Source: Myroides guanonis (GTDB lineage Bacteria > Bacteroidota > Bacteroidia > Flavobacteriales > Flavobacteriaceae). Taken from it: a stretch of DNA of 64,000 bases. Position 1 is the first letter of the stretch. The number at the start of each line of letters is the position of its first letter. The stretch spans positions 52,250 to 116,249 of the forward strand of contig NZ_FORU01000012.1 of the NCBI RefSeq assembly GCF_900114085.1, given 5' to 3'. The notes beneath the pieces are model-generated. The model did not search any database, had not been told where the DNA came from, and worked only from the letters and a program-made list of their open reading frames with translations. Shown here in pieces: positions 53,628 through 63,695 of this stretch. Position numbers and translations under genes: made by a program.

Positions 53628-54986
53628 ATGGCTAAGAAAATATTACTAGATAAGATTAATATCCCAGGAATTAAGTCCTACGAAGTTTATCGCCAAAATG
53701 GCGGATATGCATCTGTGGAAAAAGCTATAAAAACAATGACTCCCGACGCTATAACAGAAGAAGTTAAAGCTTCTGGATTAAGAGGTCGTGGAGGCGCTGG
53801 ATTCCCAATGGGTCTTAAATGGAGTTTCATTGACAAGAAATCTGGAAAACCAAGACACCTTGTTTGTAATGCTGATGAGTCAGAACCTGGTACTTTTAAA
53901 GACAGATATCTAATGGAACACATCCCTCATCTTTTAATTGAGGGTATGATTACCTCTAGTTATGCTCTAGGCGCTAATTTATCTTACATTTATATTCGTG
54001 GAGAATATATGTGGGTTTATAAAATTATAGAACGCGCTATCAAAGAAGCATATGCAGCAGGGTGGTTGGGGAAAAATATCCTAGGATCTGATTATTCATT
54101 AGATCTTCATGTTCATTGTGGTGCAGGAGCTTATATCTGCGGAGAAGAAACTGCTTTGATAGAGTCTTTAGAAGGAAAAAGAGGAAATCCTCGTATAAAA
54201 CCTCCATTCCCAGCCGTTAGTGGTCTTTGGGGTAATCCAACAGTTGTTAATAATGTAGAGTCAATCTCAAATGTACCTTGGATTGTAAATAATTCGGGTG
54301 AAGAATTCGCTAAAATTGGTTTAGGTCGTTCTACTGGTACAAAATTGATTTCAGCATCAGGACATATTAAAAAACCAGGTGTATATGAAATTGAATTAGG
54401 TATTACAGTTGATGAGTTCATCAATTCTGAGGAGTATTGTGGTGGAATGATAGACGATAGACCAATTAAAGCTTTAATACCTGGTGGTTCTTCGGTTCCT
54501 ATATTACCTGCTCATTTGATATACAAAACTGCTGAAGGCGAAGATAGATTAATGACATATGAATCTTTAAGTGAAGGTGGTTTTGCTACTGGATCAATGA
54601 TGGGTTCAGGTGGTTTTATAGTATACAATGATACGGCTTGTATTGTTCGTAATACTTGGAATTTTGCAAAATTCTATGCTCATGAAAGCTGTGGTCAGTG
54701 TTCTCCTTGTAGAGAAGGGACTGGCTGGATGGAAAAAGTTCTGTATAGAATTGAAACCGGACATGGAACATCAGAAGACATCGATTTACTTTGGGACATC
54801 CAAAGAAAAATTGAAGGAAACACTATTTGTCCTTTAGGTGATGCAGCAGCATGGCCTGTTGCAGCAGCAATTAGACACTTTAGAGAGGAGTTTGAATATC
54901 ATATTCAATTCCCTGAAAAAGTTAAAAACAGAAATCACTTTGTGGATGAACCTTTTGAAAGTATCAAACACTTAGTTACAAAATAA
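53628..54986 (+). CDS. nuoF: NADH-quinone oxidoreductase subunit F
   Basis: NuoF carries FMN and the NADH site. The 452-residue protein shows RGRGGAGFPMGLKW and NADESEPGTFKDR, then GAGAYICGEETALIESLEG-type glycine-rich NADH-binding sequence. The N3 [4Fe-4S] ligands are in SCGQCSPCREGT and ICPLGDA. It is a full-length, typical member. Confidence 0.97.
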   Translation: MAKKILLDKINIPGIKSYEVYRQNGGYASVEKAIKTMTPDAITEEVKASGLRGRGGAGFPMGLKWSFIDKKSGKPRHLVCNADESEPGTFKDRYLMEHIPHLLIEGMITSSYALGANLSYIYIRGEYMWVYKIIERAIKEAYAAGWLGKNILGSDYSLDLHVHCGAGAYICGEETALIESLEGKRGNPRIKPPFPAVSGLWGNPTVVNNVESISNVPWIVNNSGEEFAKIGLGRSTGTKLISASGHIKKPGVYEIELGITVDEFINSEEYCGGMIDDRPIKALIPGGSSVPILPAHLIYKTAEGEDRLMTYESLSEGGFATGSMMGSGGFIVYNDTACIVRNTWNFAKFYAHESCGQCSPCREGTGWMEKVLYRIETGHGTSEDIDLLWDIQRKIEGNTICPLGDAAAWPVAAAIRHFREEFEYHIQFPEKVKNRNHFVDEPFESIKHLVTK

Positions 54987-55040
54987 TATAAAACAGCATT
55001 TAATCATCTAGAATGATTGAGCTCAAATAATATAAGCTTT

Positions 55041-56066
55041 ATGAAAGTTATTATAGACGGACATGAAATAGAGGTAGAACCAGGAACAACAATTCTACAA
55101 GCAGCAAGAATGATGGGCGGACCATCTGTCCCACCAGCTATGTGCTACTATTCAAAATTAGAAGACACAGGAGGTAATTGCCGAGCTTGTTTAGTTGAAG
55201 TTAGTAAAGGTAGCGACGCAGACGAGCGTCCAATGCCAAAACTTATGGCTTCTTGTAAAACCACTGTTATGGATGGTATGGAGGTTAAAAACCTTTCATC
55301 TCCACGTGTTATGGAAGCTAGAAAAGCTGTAACTGAATTTTTACTTATAAATCACCCTTTGGATTGCCCTGTTTGTGATCAAGCTGGTGAATGTGATCTT
55401 CAAAATTTAAGCTATCAGCACGGTAAAGAATTAACCCGCTTCAAAGAAGAAAAGCGAACTTTTGAACCTGAAAACATTGGTGACAAAATTCAACTTCACA
55501 TGAACCGTTGTATCCTTTGTTACCGTTGTGTAAAAACAGCAGAACAAATTACAGATGGTCGTGTACATGGAGTTTGTGGAAGAGGGGATCATGCGCAAAT
55601 TTCAACTTATATTACTGCAGCTATTGATAATGATTTCTCTGGAAACGTAATTGATGTATGTCCTGTTGGAGCTTTGACTGATAAAACATTTAGGTTTAAA
55701 TCACGTGTTTGGTTTAACAAACCTTTTAATGCTCATAGAGATTGTGATAAATGTTGTGGAAAGACTACTCTTTGGATGTTTGGTGATGAAATACAACGAG
55801 TTACTGCTAGAAAAGATGTTTATCATGAGGTTGAGGAATTCATCTGTAACGAATGTCGATTCGATCATAAAGATACAGCAGACTGGGTTGTTGAAGGTCC
55901 GAGAAAATTTGAAAAATTCTCAGTAATCAACCAAAATAACTACACTCGTAAGTTAGATACAGTAGTTATTGATACAGAAAAACAAATTTTAAAAGGACGT
56001 GATCAAGACCGAGTTAAAATCAGTATGACCAATGTTCCTTTCAAAGAAGAAGAATCTAAAAAATAA
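55041..56066 (+). CDS. nuoG: NADH-quinone oxidoreductase subunit G, short form
   Basis: The start at 55041 (MKVIIDGHEIEVE) gives 341 residues, far shorter than the ~700-900 residues of most NuoG. The [2Fe-2S] N1b ligands (MCYYSK, GGNCRACLVEV, ASCK), the His-Cys N5 motif (HPLDCPVCDQAGECDL) and N4 motif (CILCYRCVKTAEQ, DVCPVGAL) are intact. A fourth Cys set (DCDKCCGK, FICNECRFDH) begins the molybdopterin-oxidoreductase-like domain. The chain ends about 75 residues later. The catalytic-like domain is thus missing; related Flavobacteriaceae proteins are similarly short. The upstream TTG at 55017 is unlikely. Confidence 0.95.
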   Translation: MKVIIDGHEIEVEPGTTILQAARMMGGPSVPPAMCYYSKLEDTGGNCRACLVEVSKGSDADERPMPKLMASCKTTVMDGMEVKNLSSPRVMEARKAVTEFLLINHPLDCPVCDQAGECDLQNLSYQHGKELTRFKEEKRTFEPENIGDKIQLHMNRCILCYRCVKTAEQITDGRVHGVCGRGDHAQISTYITAAIDNDFSGNVIDVCPVGALTDKTFRFKSRVWFNKPFNAHRDCDKCCGKTTLWMFGDEIQRVTARKDVYHEVEEFICNECRFDHKDTADWVVEGPRKFEKFSVINQNNYTRKLDTVVIDTEKQILKGRDQDRVKISMTNVPFKEEESKK

Positions 56067-56078
56067 TCATATTAAAGT

Positions 56079-57110
56079 ATGGACAATACTATCCTTATAG
56101 AAAAGAGTGTTATCATCCTAGTAGTGTTTGCTATTACTATGTTGATGGCAATGTACATGACACTCGCCGAGAGAAAGATTGCCGCTTGGATACAAGACCG
56201 TATAGGACCTAACCGTGCAGGAAAAGGAGGTATCCTTCAACCCTTAGCGGATGGTTTAAAATTATTTGCTAAAGAAGAATATGCACCAGACACTCCTAAT
56301 AAATTCTTATTCGTTTTAGGGCCTACAATTTCTATGACTATTGCTCTTATAACAAGTGCTGTATTACCATGGGGAGACAAACTTCATTTGTTTGGTCGCG
56401 ATATTATCTTACAATCCGCAGATATTAATGTTGGTCTATTATACATTTTTGCAGTTCTTTCTGTAAGTGTTTATGGAATAATGATTGGTGGATGGGCTTC
56501 TAATAATAAATACTCATTGATGAGTGCCATGCGTGCAGCTTCTCAAATGATTTCTTATGAAATTGCAATGGGTCTTTCTATTATTGCTTTGTTGTTAATG
56601 ACTCAAACTTTGAGCTTACGTGAGATAGCACTGCAACAAAACGGAATGAACTGGAATATCTTTTATCAACCATTAGGTTTTCTGATTTTTTGGATTTGTT
56701 CTTTTGCAGAAACTAATCGTAATCCATTTGACCTTGCTGAATGTGAGCAAGAATTAATTGGTGGTTACCATACAGAATATTCTTCAATGCGTATGGGGTT
56801 CTTCCTTTTCGCCGAATATGCTAGTATGTTTGTTTCTTCTGCAATATTGTCAATACTATATCTTGGAGCATATAATTACCCTGGAATGGATTGGGCTGTT
56901 GAAAATTGGGGAGTAAACATTGCAAACGTTATTGGTATGCTTGTTTTATTCATTAAAATATGCTTCTTCATCTTTGTTTATATGTGGGTTCGTTGGACAT
57001 TACCACGATTCCGTTATGACCAATTGATGAACCTTGGATGGAAAAAATTAATACCACTAGCCCTTTTCAATATTCTTGTTACAGCGGTAGTAATTTTACT
57101 TTTAAAATAA
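56079..57110 (+). CDS. nuoH: NADH-quinone oxidoreductase subunit H
   Basis: The 343-residue membrane subunit has about eight helices. It carries the quinone-cavity signatures ERKIAAWIQDRIGPNRAG and LADGLKLFAKEE, and FAETNRNPFDLAECEQELIGG. It links the quinone site to the proton channels. It lies 12 nt after nuoG and overlaps nothing. Confidence 0.97.
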   Translation: MDNTILIEKSVIILVVFAITMLMAMYMTLAERKIAAWIQDRIGPNRAGKGGILQPLADGLKLFAKEEYAPDTPNKFLFVLGPTISMTIALITSAVLPWGDKLHLFGRDIILQSADINVGLLYIFAVLSVSVYGIMIGGWASNNKYSLMSAMRAASQMISYEIAMGLSIIALLLMTQTLSLREIALQQNGMNWNIFYQPLGFLIFWICSFAETNRNPFDLAECEQELIGGYHTEYSSMRMGFFLFAEYASMFVSSAILSILYLGAYNYPGMDWAVENWGVNIANVIGMLVLFIKICFFIFVYMWVRWTLPRFRYDQLMNLGWKKLIPLALFNILVTAVVILLLK

Positions 57111-57115
57111 AAAAC

Positions 57116-57658
57116 ATGTCTTTAGATACTTATTCATTTTCAGGAAGAAAAAAGCAAGTTTCAAATAAGAAACTTACTTGGTTAGAAAGCATCTACTTAG
57201 TTGCTATTGCCAAAGGAATGTGGGTTACTTTAAAACATATGTTTAGAAAGAAAGTAACTATCAGCTATCCTGAGCAAACACGTCCTTTTAGCCCCGTTTA
57301 TAGAGGCTTACATATGTTGATGAGAGATGATGAAGGAAGAGAACGCTGTACTGCTTGTGGCCTTTGTGCGTTATCTTGTCCAGCAGAAGCTATTTCTATG
57401 ACAGCGGCAGAACGTAAACCAGAAGAGAAACATCTTTATAGAGAAGAGAAATACGCCTCCATATATGAAATCAATATGTTGCGTTGTATTTTTTGTGGTC
57501 TGTGTGAGGAAGCTTGTCCAAAGCAAGCTATTTATTTGACGAAATCAAAAGTATTTGCAAAGTCAAACAGCACAAGAGAAAGTTTCATCTTTGGTAAAGA
57601 AGAATTAGTTATGCCACTTGAAATGGCTATTCAAAACTCTAAACAGAATCAAGCTTAG
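57116..57658 (+). CDS. nuoI: NADH-quinone oxidoreductase subunit I
   Basis: The start at 57116 (MSLDTYSFSGRKK) gives 180 residues; a longer frame overlapping nuoH is rejected. Two [4Fe-4S] clusters (N6a, N6b) are bound by CTACGLCALSCP and CIFCGLCEEACP. The amphipathic N-terminal helix (GMWVTLKHMFRKKVT) docks on the membrane arm. Confidence 0.97.
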   Translation: MSLDTYSFSGRKKQVSNKKLTWLESIYLVAIAKGMWVTLKHMFRKKVTISYPEQTRPFSPVYRGLHMLMRDDEGRERCTACGLCALSCPAEAISMTAAERKPEEKHLYREEKYASIYEINMLRCIFCGLCEEACPKQAIYLTKSKVFAKSNSTRESFIFGKEELVMPLEMAIQNSKQNQA

Positions 57659-57660
57659 TT

Positions 57661-58170
57661 ATGATAGAAATTTTATTTTATATCCTTTCGACTCTAACTA
57701 TCGGAAGTGCAGTTTTAACCATCCTTAGTAAGAACCCTATTCACAGCGCTATTTGGCTTGTGGTGAGTTTTTTTTCTATTGCTGGTCATTATATCTTATT
57801 AAACGCTCAATTCTTAGGAATGGTTCATATTATGGTATACTCAGGAGCTATTATGATTTTGATGCTTTTCACCATCATGTTGATGAATCTTAATGTTACT
57901 AATGAAATCCAAAAACCATTCGTCACTAAAATTGTAGCAACTATATCTTTTTGTTTGGTAGGTGTTTTATTACTTTCCATTGCAATGAGAGCAAATCAAT
58001 CATTTGAACTAAACTATGCTCAAACTGGAGAAGATTTTCAATCTGTCCATGTATTAGGGAAAATATTATTGGACGAGTATGTGGTACCTTTTGAAATGGT
58101 CGCTATATTACTTTTACTTTCAATGATTGGAGCGGTATTAATTTCTAAAAAAGATAAAAAAGTAGCTTAA
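57661..58170 (+). CDS. nuoJ: NADH-quinone oxidoreductase subunit J
   Basis: The 169-residue hydrophobic subunit has five predicted helices. The conserved helix-3 segment AQFLGMVHIMVYSGAIMILMLF is intact, and the C-terminal helix ends in lysines. It begins 2 nt after nuoI and is followed by nuoK at 1 nt. Confidence 0.95.
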   Translation: MIEILFYILSTLTIGSAVLTILSKNPIHSAIWLVVSFFSIAGHYILLNAQFLGMVHIMVYSGAIMILMLFTIMLMNLNVTNEIQKPFVTKIVATISFCLVGVLLLSIAMRANQSFELNYAQTGEDFQSVHVLGKILLDEYVVPFEMVAILLLLSMIGAVLISKKDKKVA

Positions 58171-58171
58171 T

Positions 58172-58492
58172 ATGGTAAATGTATTAGAAATAATAGGCAT
58201 TGATTCCTATATCTACCTATCCGTTATATTATTTTGTATTGGAGTTTTCGGAATACTATATAGACGAAACGCCATTATAATGTTTATGTGTATTGAGATT
58301 ATGCTGAACTCTGCCAACATGCTTTTGGTAGCTTTCTCAACGTATCACCAAGATGCTTCAGGTCAAGTTTTCGTGTTTTTCACTATGGCAGTTGCTGCTG
58401 CAGAAGTAGCAGTAGGACTAGCAATATTGGTAGCTATATTTAGAAATATTGGTTCAATCGATATCGATAATTTAAAAAACTTAAAAGGATAA
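58172..58492 (+). CDS. nuoK: NADH-quinone oxidoreductase subunit K
   Basis: The 106-residue protein has three helices; the conserved membrane glutamate is in MCIEIMLNSANMLLV and a second acidic position in AAAEVAVGLAIL. Both are part of the proton path. Typical length for NuoK. Confidence 0.96.
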   Translation: MVNVLEIIGIDSYIYLSVILFCIGVFGILYRRNAIIMFMCIEIMLNSANMLLVAFSTYHQDASGQVFVFFTMAVAAAEVAVGLAILVAIFRNIGSIDIDNLKNLKG

Positions 58493-58498
58493 TTCCCA

Positions 58499-60385
58499 AT
58501 GGACACGAACATAATTTTACTTTTATTATTAATACCATTACTAGGGTCTTTAGCGACTCTATTCTTTGGTAAAAAATTAGGGAATGCTTCTGGGGTTATT
58601 GCAACTTTAGCAGTATTCATTTCTTTTGTTGTTTCAGTTATAAGCTTTTTTCAAGTACAATCTACGGGAACTCCAATTCAAGTTGATTTATTTAATTGGA
58701 TTGCATTAGAAAATTTTAATATTTCTTTCGGATTCTTACTTGATCAATTATCCATTCTTTGGCTTTTATTCGTTACTGGTATTGGTACTTTAATCCACCT
58801 CTACTCTACAAGCTATATGAAAGGTGATGAAAACTATGCTAAATTCTTTTCATATTTAAACCTATTCATATTCTTCATGATTGTGCTTGTTACAGGTAGC
58901 AATTTATTGATGATGTTTATTGGTTGGGAAGGTGTTGGATTGTGCTCTTATCTATTAATTGGTTTTTGGCACAAAAATCAATCTTATAATGACGCAGCTA
59001 AAAAAGCTTTTATTATGAACCGTATCGGGGATTTAGGTTTCTTAATCGGTGTATTCATCTTGGCTTTCTTATTCCAAACTTTAGATTATATGACTATTAA
59101 GGAAGCTTTGATGCAAGGAACTAATCACCAAATTAATATGTGGTTAGGCTGGGCAACTTTAGCTTTATTTATTGGTGCGGCTGGTAAAAGTGCGCAAATC
59201 CCATTGTATACTTGGTTGCCAGATGCTATGGCAGGACCTACTCCTGTTTCTGCATTAATTCACGCAGCTACAATGGTTACTGCAGGTATCTTTATGATTA
59301 CTCGTTTAAACTTTGTATTTGACTTAACTCCTTGGGTTCAAGATATTATTGCTGTAGTTGGTGCTTTAACTGCTTTATTTGCTGCTACAATTGGACTTGT
59401 TCAAAACGATATTAAAAAAGTTCTTGCCTACTCCACTGTTTCACAACTTGGTTTAATGTTTATGGCATTAGGTTTTGGGGCTTATGAAATTGCGGTTTTT
59501 CATGTTATAACACATGCCTTCTTTAAAGCTTGTTTATTCTTAGGATCTGGTTCCATAATTCACGCAATGGGTGGTGAACAAGACATGAGAAAAATGGGTG
59601 GTCTACGCAAGTTTATGTCAGTTACATATATCACATTCTTATTGGCTACATTAGCTATTTCAGGTATTCCACCACTTGCTGGTTTCTTCTCAAAAGATGA
59701 AATCTTAATGGTAGCTTTCCATGAAAACAAAATACTTTGGTTTTTAGCGGCTATTGCTTCTGTAATGACAGCTTTTTATATGTTCCGTTTGTTATATCTT
59801 ACTTTTTTCAAAGATTTCAGAGGAACTCAAGAGCAAAAGAATCACTTACACGAAAGCCCTTCTGCGATGACAATTCCATTAATCGTATTAGCAATATTAT
59901 CTGTCATTGGTGGCGCTATTAGCTTACCAGGTGCAAGTTGGTTAAACAATTATCTACAGCCTATTATTGTTAACAATGCTGCTAGTAATCCACACATATT
60001 AGGCACATCTGAATATATTTTAATGGCATTAGCTATTTTAGGAGCTTTAATCGGAATTGGATTGGCTTACAGTAAATACATTAAAAAGAATACTGTTCCA
60101 CCTATTGACTCAGAAATATCAGGTTTTCATAAAGTGCTTTACAATAAATACTATGTAGACGAAATCTATATGAAATTAATTGTAAAACCAATATATGCAT
60201 TGGGAACATTCTTTAGGGACTACGTAGAATTAGTACTTTCAGAAATCGTATTCGGACTTGGAAAAATAGCTGATACACTTTCTCTTCAAGGTAAAAAGGC
60301 ACAAAACGGAAATATCGGCCTTTACTTATTTGCCTTTGTTTTTGGAATTTGTTTCTTATTATATTATTTATTCATCGCAAGATAA
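58499..60385 (+). CDS. nuoL: NADH-quinone oxidoreductase subunit L
   Basis: The 628-residue antiporter-like subunit contains FIGWEGVGLCSYLLIGFWH near residue 145, KSAQIPLYTWLPDAMAGP near 235, and DIKKVLAYSTVSQLG near 305. The long C-terminal region includes the lateral helix and a final membrane segment. It is a proton-pumping subunit at the distal end of the membrane arm. Confidence 0.97.
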   Translation: MDTNIILLLLLIPLLGSLATLFFGKKLGNASGVIATLAVFISFVVSVISFFQVQSTGTPIQVDLFNWIALENFNISFGFLLDQLSILWLLFVTGIGTLIHLYSTSYMKGDENYAKFFSYLNLFIFFMIVLVTGSNLLMMFIGWEGVGLCSYLLIGFWHKNQSYNDAAKKAFIMNRIGDLGFLIGVFILAFLFQTLDYMTIKEALMQGTNHQINMWLGWATLALFIGAAGKSAQIPLYTWLPDAMAGPTPVSALIHAATMVTAGIFMITRLNFVFDLTPWVQDIIAVVGALTALFAATIGLVQNDIKKVLAYSTVSQLGLMFMALGFGAYEIAVFHVITHAFFKACLFLGSGSIIHAMGGEQDMRKMGGLRKFMSVTYITFLLATLAISGIPPLAGFFSKDEILMVAFHENKILWFLAAIASVMTAFYMFRLLYLTFFKDFRGTQEQKNHLHESPSAMTIPLIVLAILSVIGGAISLPGASWLNNYLQPIIVNNAASNPHILGTSEYILMALAILGALIGIGLAYSKYIKKNTVPPIDSEISGFHKVLYNKYYVDEIYMKLIVKPIYALGTFFRDYVELVLSEIVFGLGKIADTLSLQGKKAQNGNIGLYLFAFVFGICFLLYYLFIAR

Positions 60386-60394
60386 TTTAGAAAA

Positions 60395-61825
60395 ATGAAC
60401 GTAACTATACTATTATTAACGTTATTGATTGGTGCGCTAGCCACTTACTTCTCTGGTAAATCAGCAGCTAAAGTTGCTTTGATTGTTGGAGTTGCTTCAT
60501 TTGTGGAATGTATATTTCTAATTTGTCAGCAACAACAAGGAGTTAATGTTGGATTTCTGGCGCAGTGGATGAACACTCCTAATATTCATATTGCTCTAAA
60601 CGGCGATGGATTAGGTTTGTCTTTAGTTTTGTTAACAACATTACTTACACCATTAATTATACTTTCATCTTTCGAAAGTCCAATTGAGAAAAAAAACACC
60701 TTCTATGCTTTAGTATTGTTTATGGCTTTTGCTATGGCTGGTACTTTCTTAGCTTCTGATGGTTTTTTATACTATATCTTCTGGGAATTAGCATTAATTC
60801 CAATATACTTCATAGCTCTATTGTGGGGTAATGATACTTTTGAAGCTCGTAAAAAAGCAATCATAAAGTTCTTTATTTACACGTTCGCGGGCTCTTTGTT
60901 TATGTTGGTGGCTTTTATTTATTTGTATCAAAAAGCAGGTAGTTTCTTACTACAAGATTTATACGATTTAAATTTAACCTCTAGAGAACAATACTGGATT
61001 TTTATAGCATTCTTTTTGGCTTACGCTATTAAGATTCCTATTTTTCCATTCCACACTTGGCAGGCTTCTACTTATGAAAAAGCACCAACAGTTGGAACAA
61101 TGCTACTTTCAGGTATTATGCTGAAAATGGGGTTGTACTCTATTATTCGTTGGCAAATTCCTATTGCTCCACAAGCTGCAAAAGAATTGATGACAACTGT
61201 TATTGTGTTGAGTTTAATAGGCGTAGTTTATGGTTCTTTTATTGCATTAAAACAATCAAATATTAAACGTTTCTTCGCTTATTCTTCATTGGCTCACGTT
61301 GGTTTAATAGCTGCTGGTACCTATTCTTTGACATTAGATGGTATGCGTGGTGCTGTTTATCAAATGTTAGCTCACGGATTTGTTATAGTTGCTTTATTTT
61401 TTGTTGCTGAAATCATTTTTAGAAGATACGAAACGAGACTTATCAATGAGATGGGAGGAATCCGTCAACAAGCTGTAAAGTTTGCTTCGTTATTCTTAAT
61501 TCTAACTTTTGCTTCTGTAGGACTACCTGGAACGTTTAACTTCATTGGAGAATTTTCATTGTTATTCGGTCTTTCACAAGTAAACATCTGGTATGCAATA
61601 ATCGGTGGTACTAGTATCATTCTTGGAGCTTTCTATATGTTGAGAATGTTCCAAAAATCGATGTTAGGTGAGACCAATTCAAAACCTTTCGCTGATCTAA
61701 CCAAAATTGAAGGATTTGTATTAGGCGTATTAGTTATTGCAATTCTTTTCTTAGGTGTTTATCCAAAACCTTTAACGGATTTGATTACTCCTAGTTTGGT
61801 TGAAATTATGACACAAATTAAGTAA
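60395..61825 (+). CDS. nuoM: NADH-quinone oxidoreductase subunit M
   Basis: The 476-residue antiporter-like subunit has FWELALIPIYFIALLWG with the key membrane glutamate near residue 131. It also has KIPIFPFHTWQASTYEKAP and NIKRFFAYSSLAHVGL. About 14 helices are expected. It lies between nuoL (9 nt) and nuoN (46 nt). Confidence 0.97.
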   Translation: MNVTILLLTLLIGALATYFSGKSAAKVALIVGVASFVECIFLICQQQQGVNVGFLAQWMNTPNIHIALNGDGLGLSLVLLTTLLTPLIILSSFESPIEKKNTFYALVLFMAFAMAGTFLASDGFLYYIFWELALIPIYFIALLWGNDTFEARKKAIIKFFIYTFAGSLFMLVAFIYLYQKAGSFLLQDLYDLNLTSREQYWIFIAFFLAYAIKIPIFPFHTWQASTYEKAPTVGTMLLSGIMLKMGLYSIIRWQIPIAPQAAKELMTTVIVLSLIGVVYGSFIALKQSNIKRFFAYSSLAHVGLIAAGTYSLTLDGMRGAVYQMLAHGFVIVALFFVAEIIFRRYETRLINEMGGIRQQAVKFASLFLILTFASVGLPGTFNFIGEFSLLFGLSQVNIWYAIIGGTSIILGAFYMLRMFQKSMLGETNSKPFADLTKIEGFVLGVLVIAILFLGVYPKPLTDLITPSLVEIMTQIK

Positions 61826-61871
61826 AAACGGATTCGGTAATACCGATTATCTTAAATTCAAAATAACACAA

Positions 61872-63245
61872 ATGAATACATTAATAGCAATTGGAGGATT
61901 AGCGGTTTTAGTACTCATAGCAGAAATCATAAACCTTAGAAAGTTCATCATTCCAATAACCATTATTGGATTATTGGGAATTCTAGGCTTAACTATAAAT
62001 GATTTTGGGCTACAAGCTACTTACTTCAACAATATGATTGTCGTAAATAAATTTTCAACTGCCTTTAACTCGCTGTTTATAGTACTTACTATATTTTTAG
62101 TGACATTAAGTGGTGATTTCTATAAAGATCAACTACCTAAAATATCTGATTACATCTCCTTAAAACTGTTCCTTCTTATGGGAGCTGTTTCTATGGTGAG
62201 TTTCGGAAATATGGCAATGTTTTTTTTAGGACTAGAAATTCTTTCCATTTCATTATACATTCTTGCAGGTAGTAATCGTAAAGACATTAGAAGTAATGAA
62301 TCTGGAATGAAGTACTTTTTATTAGGTTCTTTTGCTTCTGGGGTTGTTTTATTTGGAATTGCATTTATCTATGGAGCTACTGCTACTTTTGACATAGGAG
62401 AAATATTCAAACTTGCCATCAATGGTGGAATACCAAAATGGTATCAACTTGGGGTTGTATTGATTATTATAGGTATGTTATTTAAAATTGCAGCTGTCCC
62501 ATTTCACTTCTGGGCACCAGATGTATATCAAGGTGCTCCAACTTTAACTACCACTCTAATGAGTACTCTAGCTAAAGTTGTAGCGATTGCAACGCTTTAT
62601 AAATTAAGTTTAATACTTACTTTATCGATGCCTGAAGCTTATATAACTGCTTTGGTTTTCATATCTATTATCACAATGACAGTTGGTAATATAATGGCGT
62701 TACGTCAAGATAATATAAAGAGACTATTAGCTTATTCTGGTATATCTCATGCCGGATTCATGATAATGGCATTGGTAAATCTCGCACAGTCTGAAGCTAG
62801 CTTATTTTACTATGCTACAGCATATGCTTTAGCAGGTATAGCAGCCTTTACAGTTGTAATTGTTGTATGTAGAGGAAAAAGTGAAGAACTAATAGAACAG
62901 TTCAATGGATTGGCTAAAAGAAGTCCTCTATTAGCAGCTGTAATGTCTATAGCATTACTATCAATGGGAGGTATTCCAATTTTTGCTGGATTCTTTGGAA
63001 AATTCTTCTTGTTTTCACAAGCTTTGGAAAAAGGATACATTACCCTAGTTATATTCGGAGTAATAAACTCAATTATAAGCATCTTCTATTACTTCAAGGT
63101 AATCTTAGCTATGTATACAAAAGAAGTTGAGGAAAACGCATCAGAACTACAAATACCGTTATCTTACAAGGTTGTAGGTGTAGTAGCAATTCTAATCAAT
63201 ATTGTAATAGGTTTATATCCTTCATTTTTATTGGATATTTTTTAA
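61872..63245 (+). CDS. nuoN: NADH-quinone oxidoreductase subunit N
   Basis: The 457-residue antiporter-like subunit shows FFLGLEILSISLYILAG, KIAAVPFHFWAPDVYQGAP and NIKRLLAYSGISHAGF. It completes the operon of 14 separate genes and is followed by a strong terminator. No other gene is inserted in the operon. Confidence 0.97.
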   Translation: MNTLIAIGGLAVLVLIAEIINLRKFIIPITIIGLLGILGLTINDFGLQATYFNNMIVVNKFSTAFNSLFIVLTIFLVTLSGDFYKDQLPKISDYISLKLFLLMGAVSMVSFGNMAMFFLGLEILSISLYILAGSNRKDIRSNESGMKYFLLGSFASGVVLFGIAFIYGATATFDIGEIFKLAINGGIPKWYQLGVVLIIIGMLFKIAAVPFHFWAPDVYQGAPTLTTTLMSTLAKVVAIATLYKLSLILTLSMPEAYITALVFISIITMTVGNIMALRQDNIKRLLAYSGISHAGFMIMALVNLAQSEASLFYYATAYALAGIAAFTVVIVVCRGKSEELIEQFNGLAKRSPLLAAVMSIALLSMGGIPIFAGFFGKFFLFSQALEKGYITLVIFGVINSIISIFYYFKVILAMYTKEVEENASELQIPLSYKVVGVVAILINIVIGLYPSFLLDIF

Positions 63246-63260
63246 TCTCTACATACTCAT

Positions 63261-63300
63261 AAAAAAGGCTGTTTCCTAACCAGAGGAAACAGCCTTTTTT
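63261..63300 (+). terminator. Terminator of the nuo operon
   Basis: A perfect 17-bp stem (63261-63277 and 63284-63300) around a 6-nt loop, followed by more T's. Confidence 0.93.
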
Positions 63301-63607
63301 TATTTATAGTATCTTCAAAAATTTGATTAAAATAGATAAAGCACTCATAAGAAAATTACTACTATATCCTTTTCAAAACATCCATCATTTCTTTTGAGTA
63401 TACTTAATTCCATCAATTCCAAACTACATAATACAAAAATACACTCAATACATACCAAAAACAGACAATTCTAACTCCCCAATTTAAATACAACTTCAAT
63501 ACAATGTTTTAAACTAACTTCCTTCTTCTAGTTTTATAGGTAAAGCAAAATTAATTTCAAAAGCTATTCTCCTACGATATTTCTTTATCGAATCCGTATA
63601 AAAACAA

Positions 63608-63639
63608 AAAAGGATGAGACATCACTATCTCACCCTTTT
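63608..63639 (-). terminator. Terminator of the right-edge T9SS-sorted protein gene
   Basis: AAAAGGATGAGA and TCTCACCCTTTT pair with one wobble; the minus-strand 3' side has a T-run. It lies about 55 nt after the stop of the partial gene. Confidence 0.75.
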
Positions 63640-63695
63640 CTATTATAAAACCGTAGAATACTATCTAACGTTCACTCTTACAAAGAAGTACACAA

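Larger units (their letters stand above)
63246..63695. other. Gene-free region after the nuo operon (450 bp)
   Basis: It holds the nuo terminator at its left end and a minus-strand terminator at 63608-63639. The middle is AT-rich with no credible gene, promoter or repeat that I can see. Confidence 0.6.
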
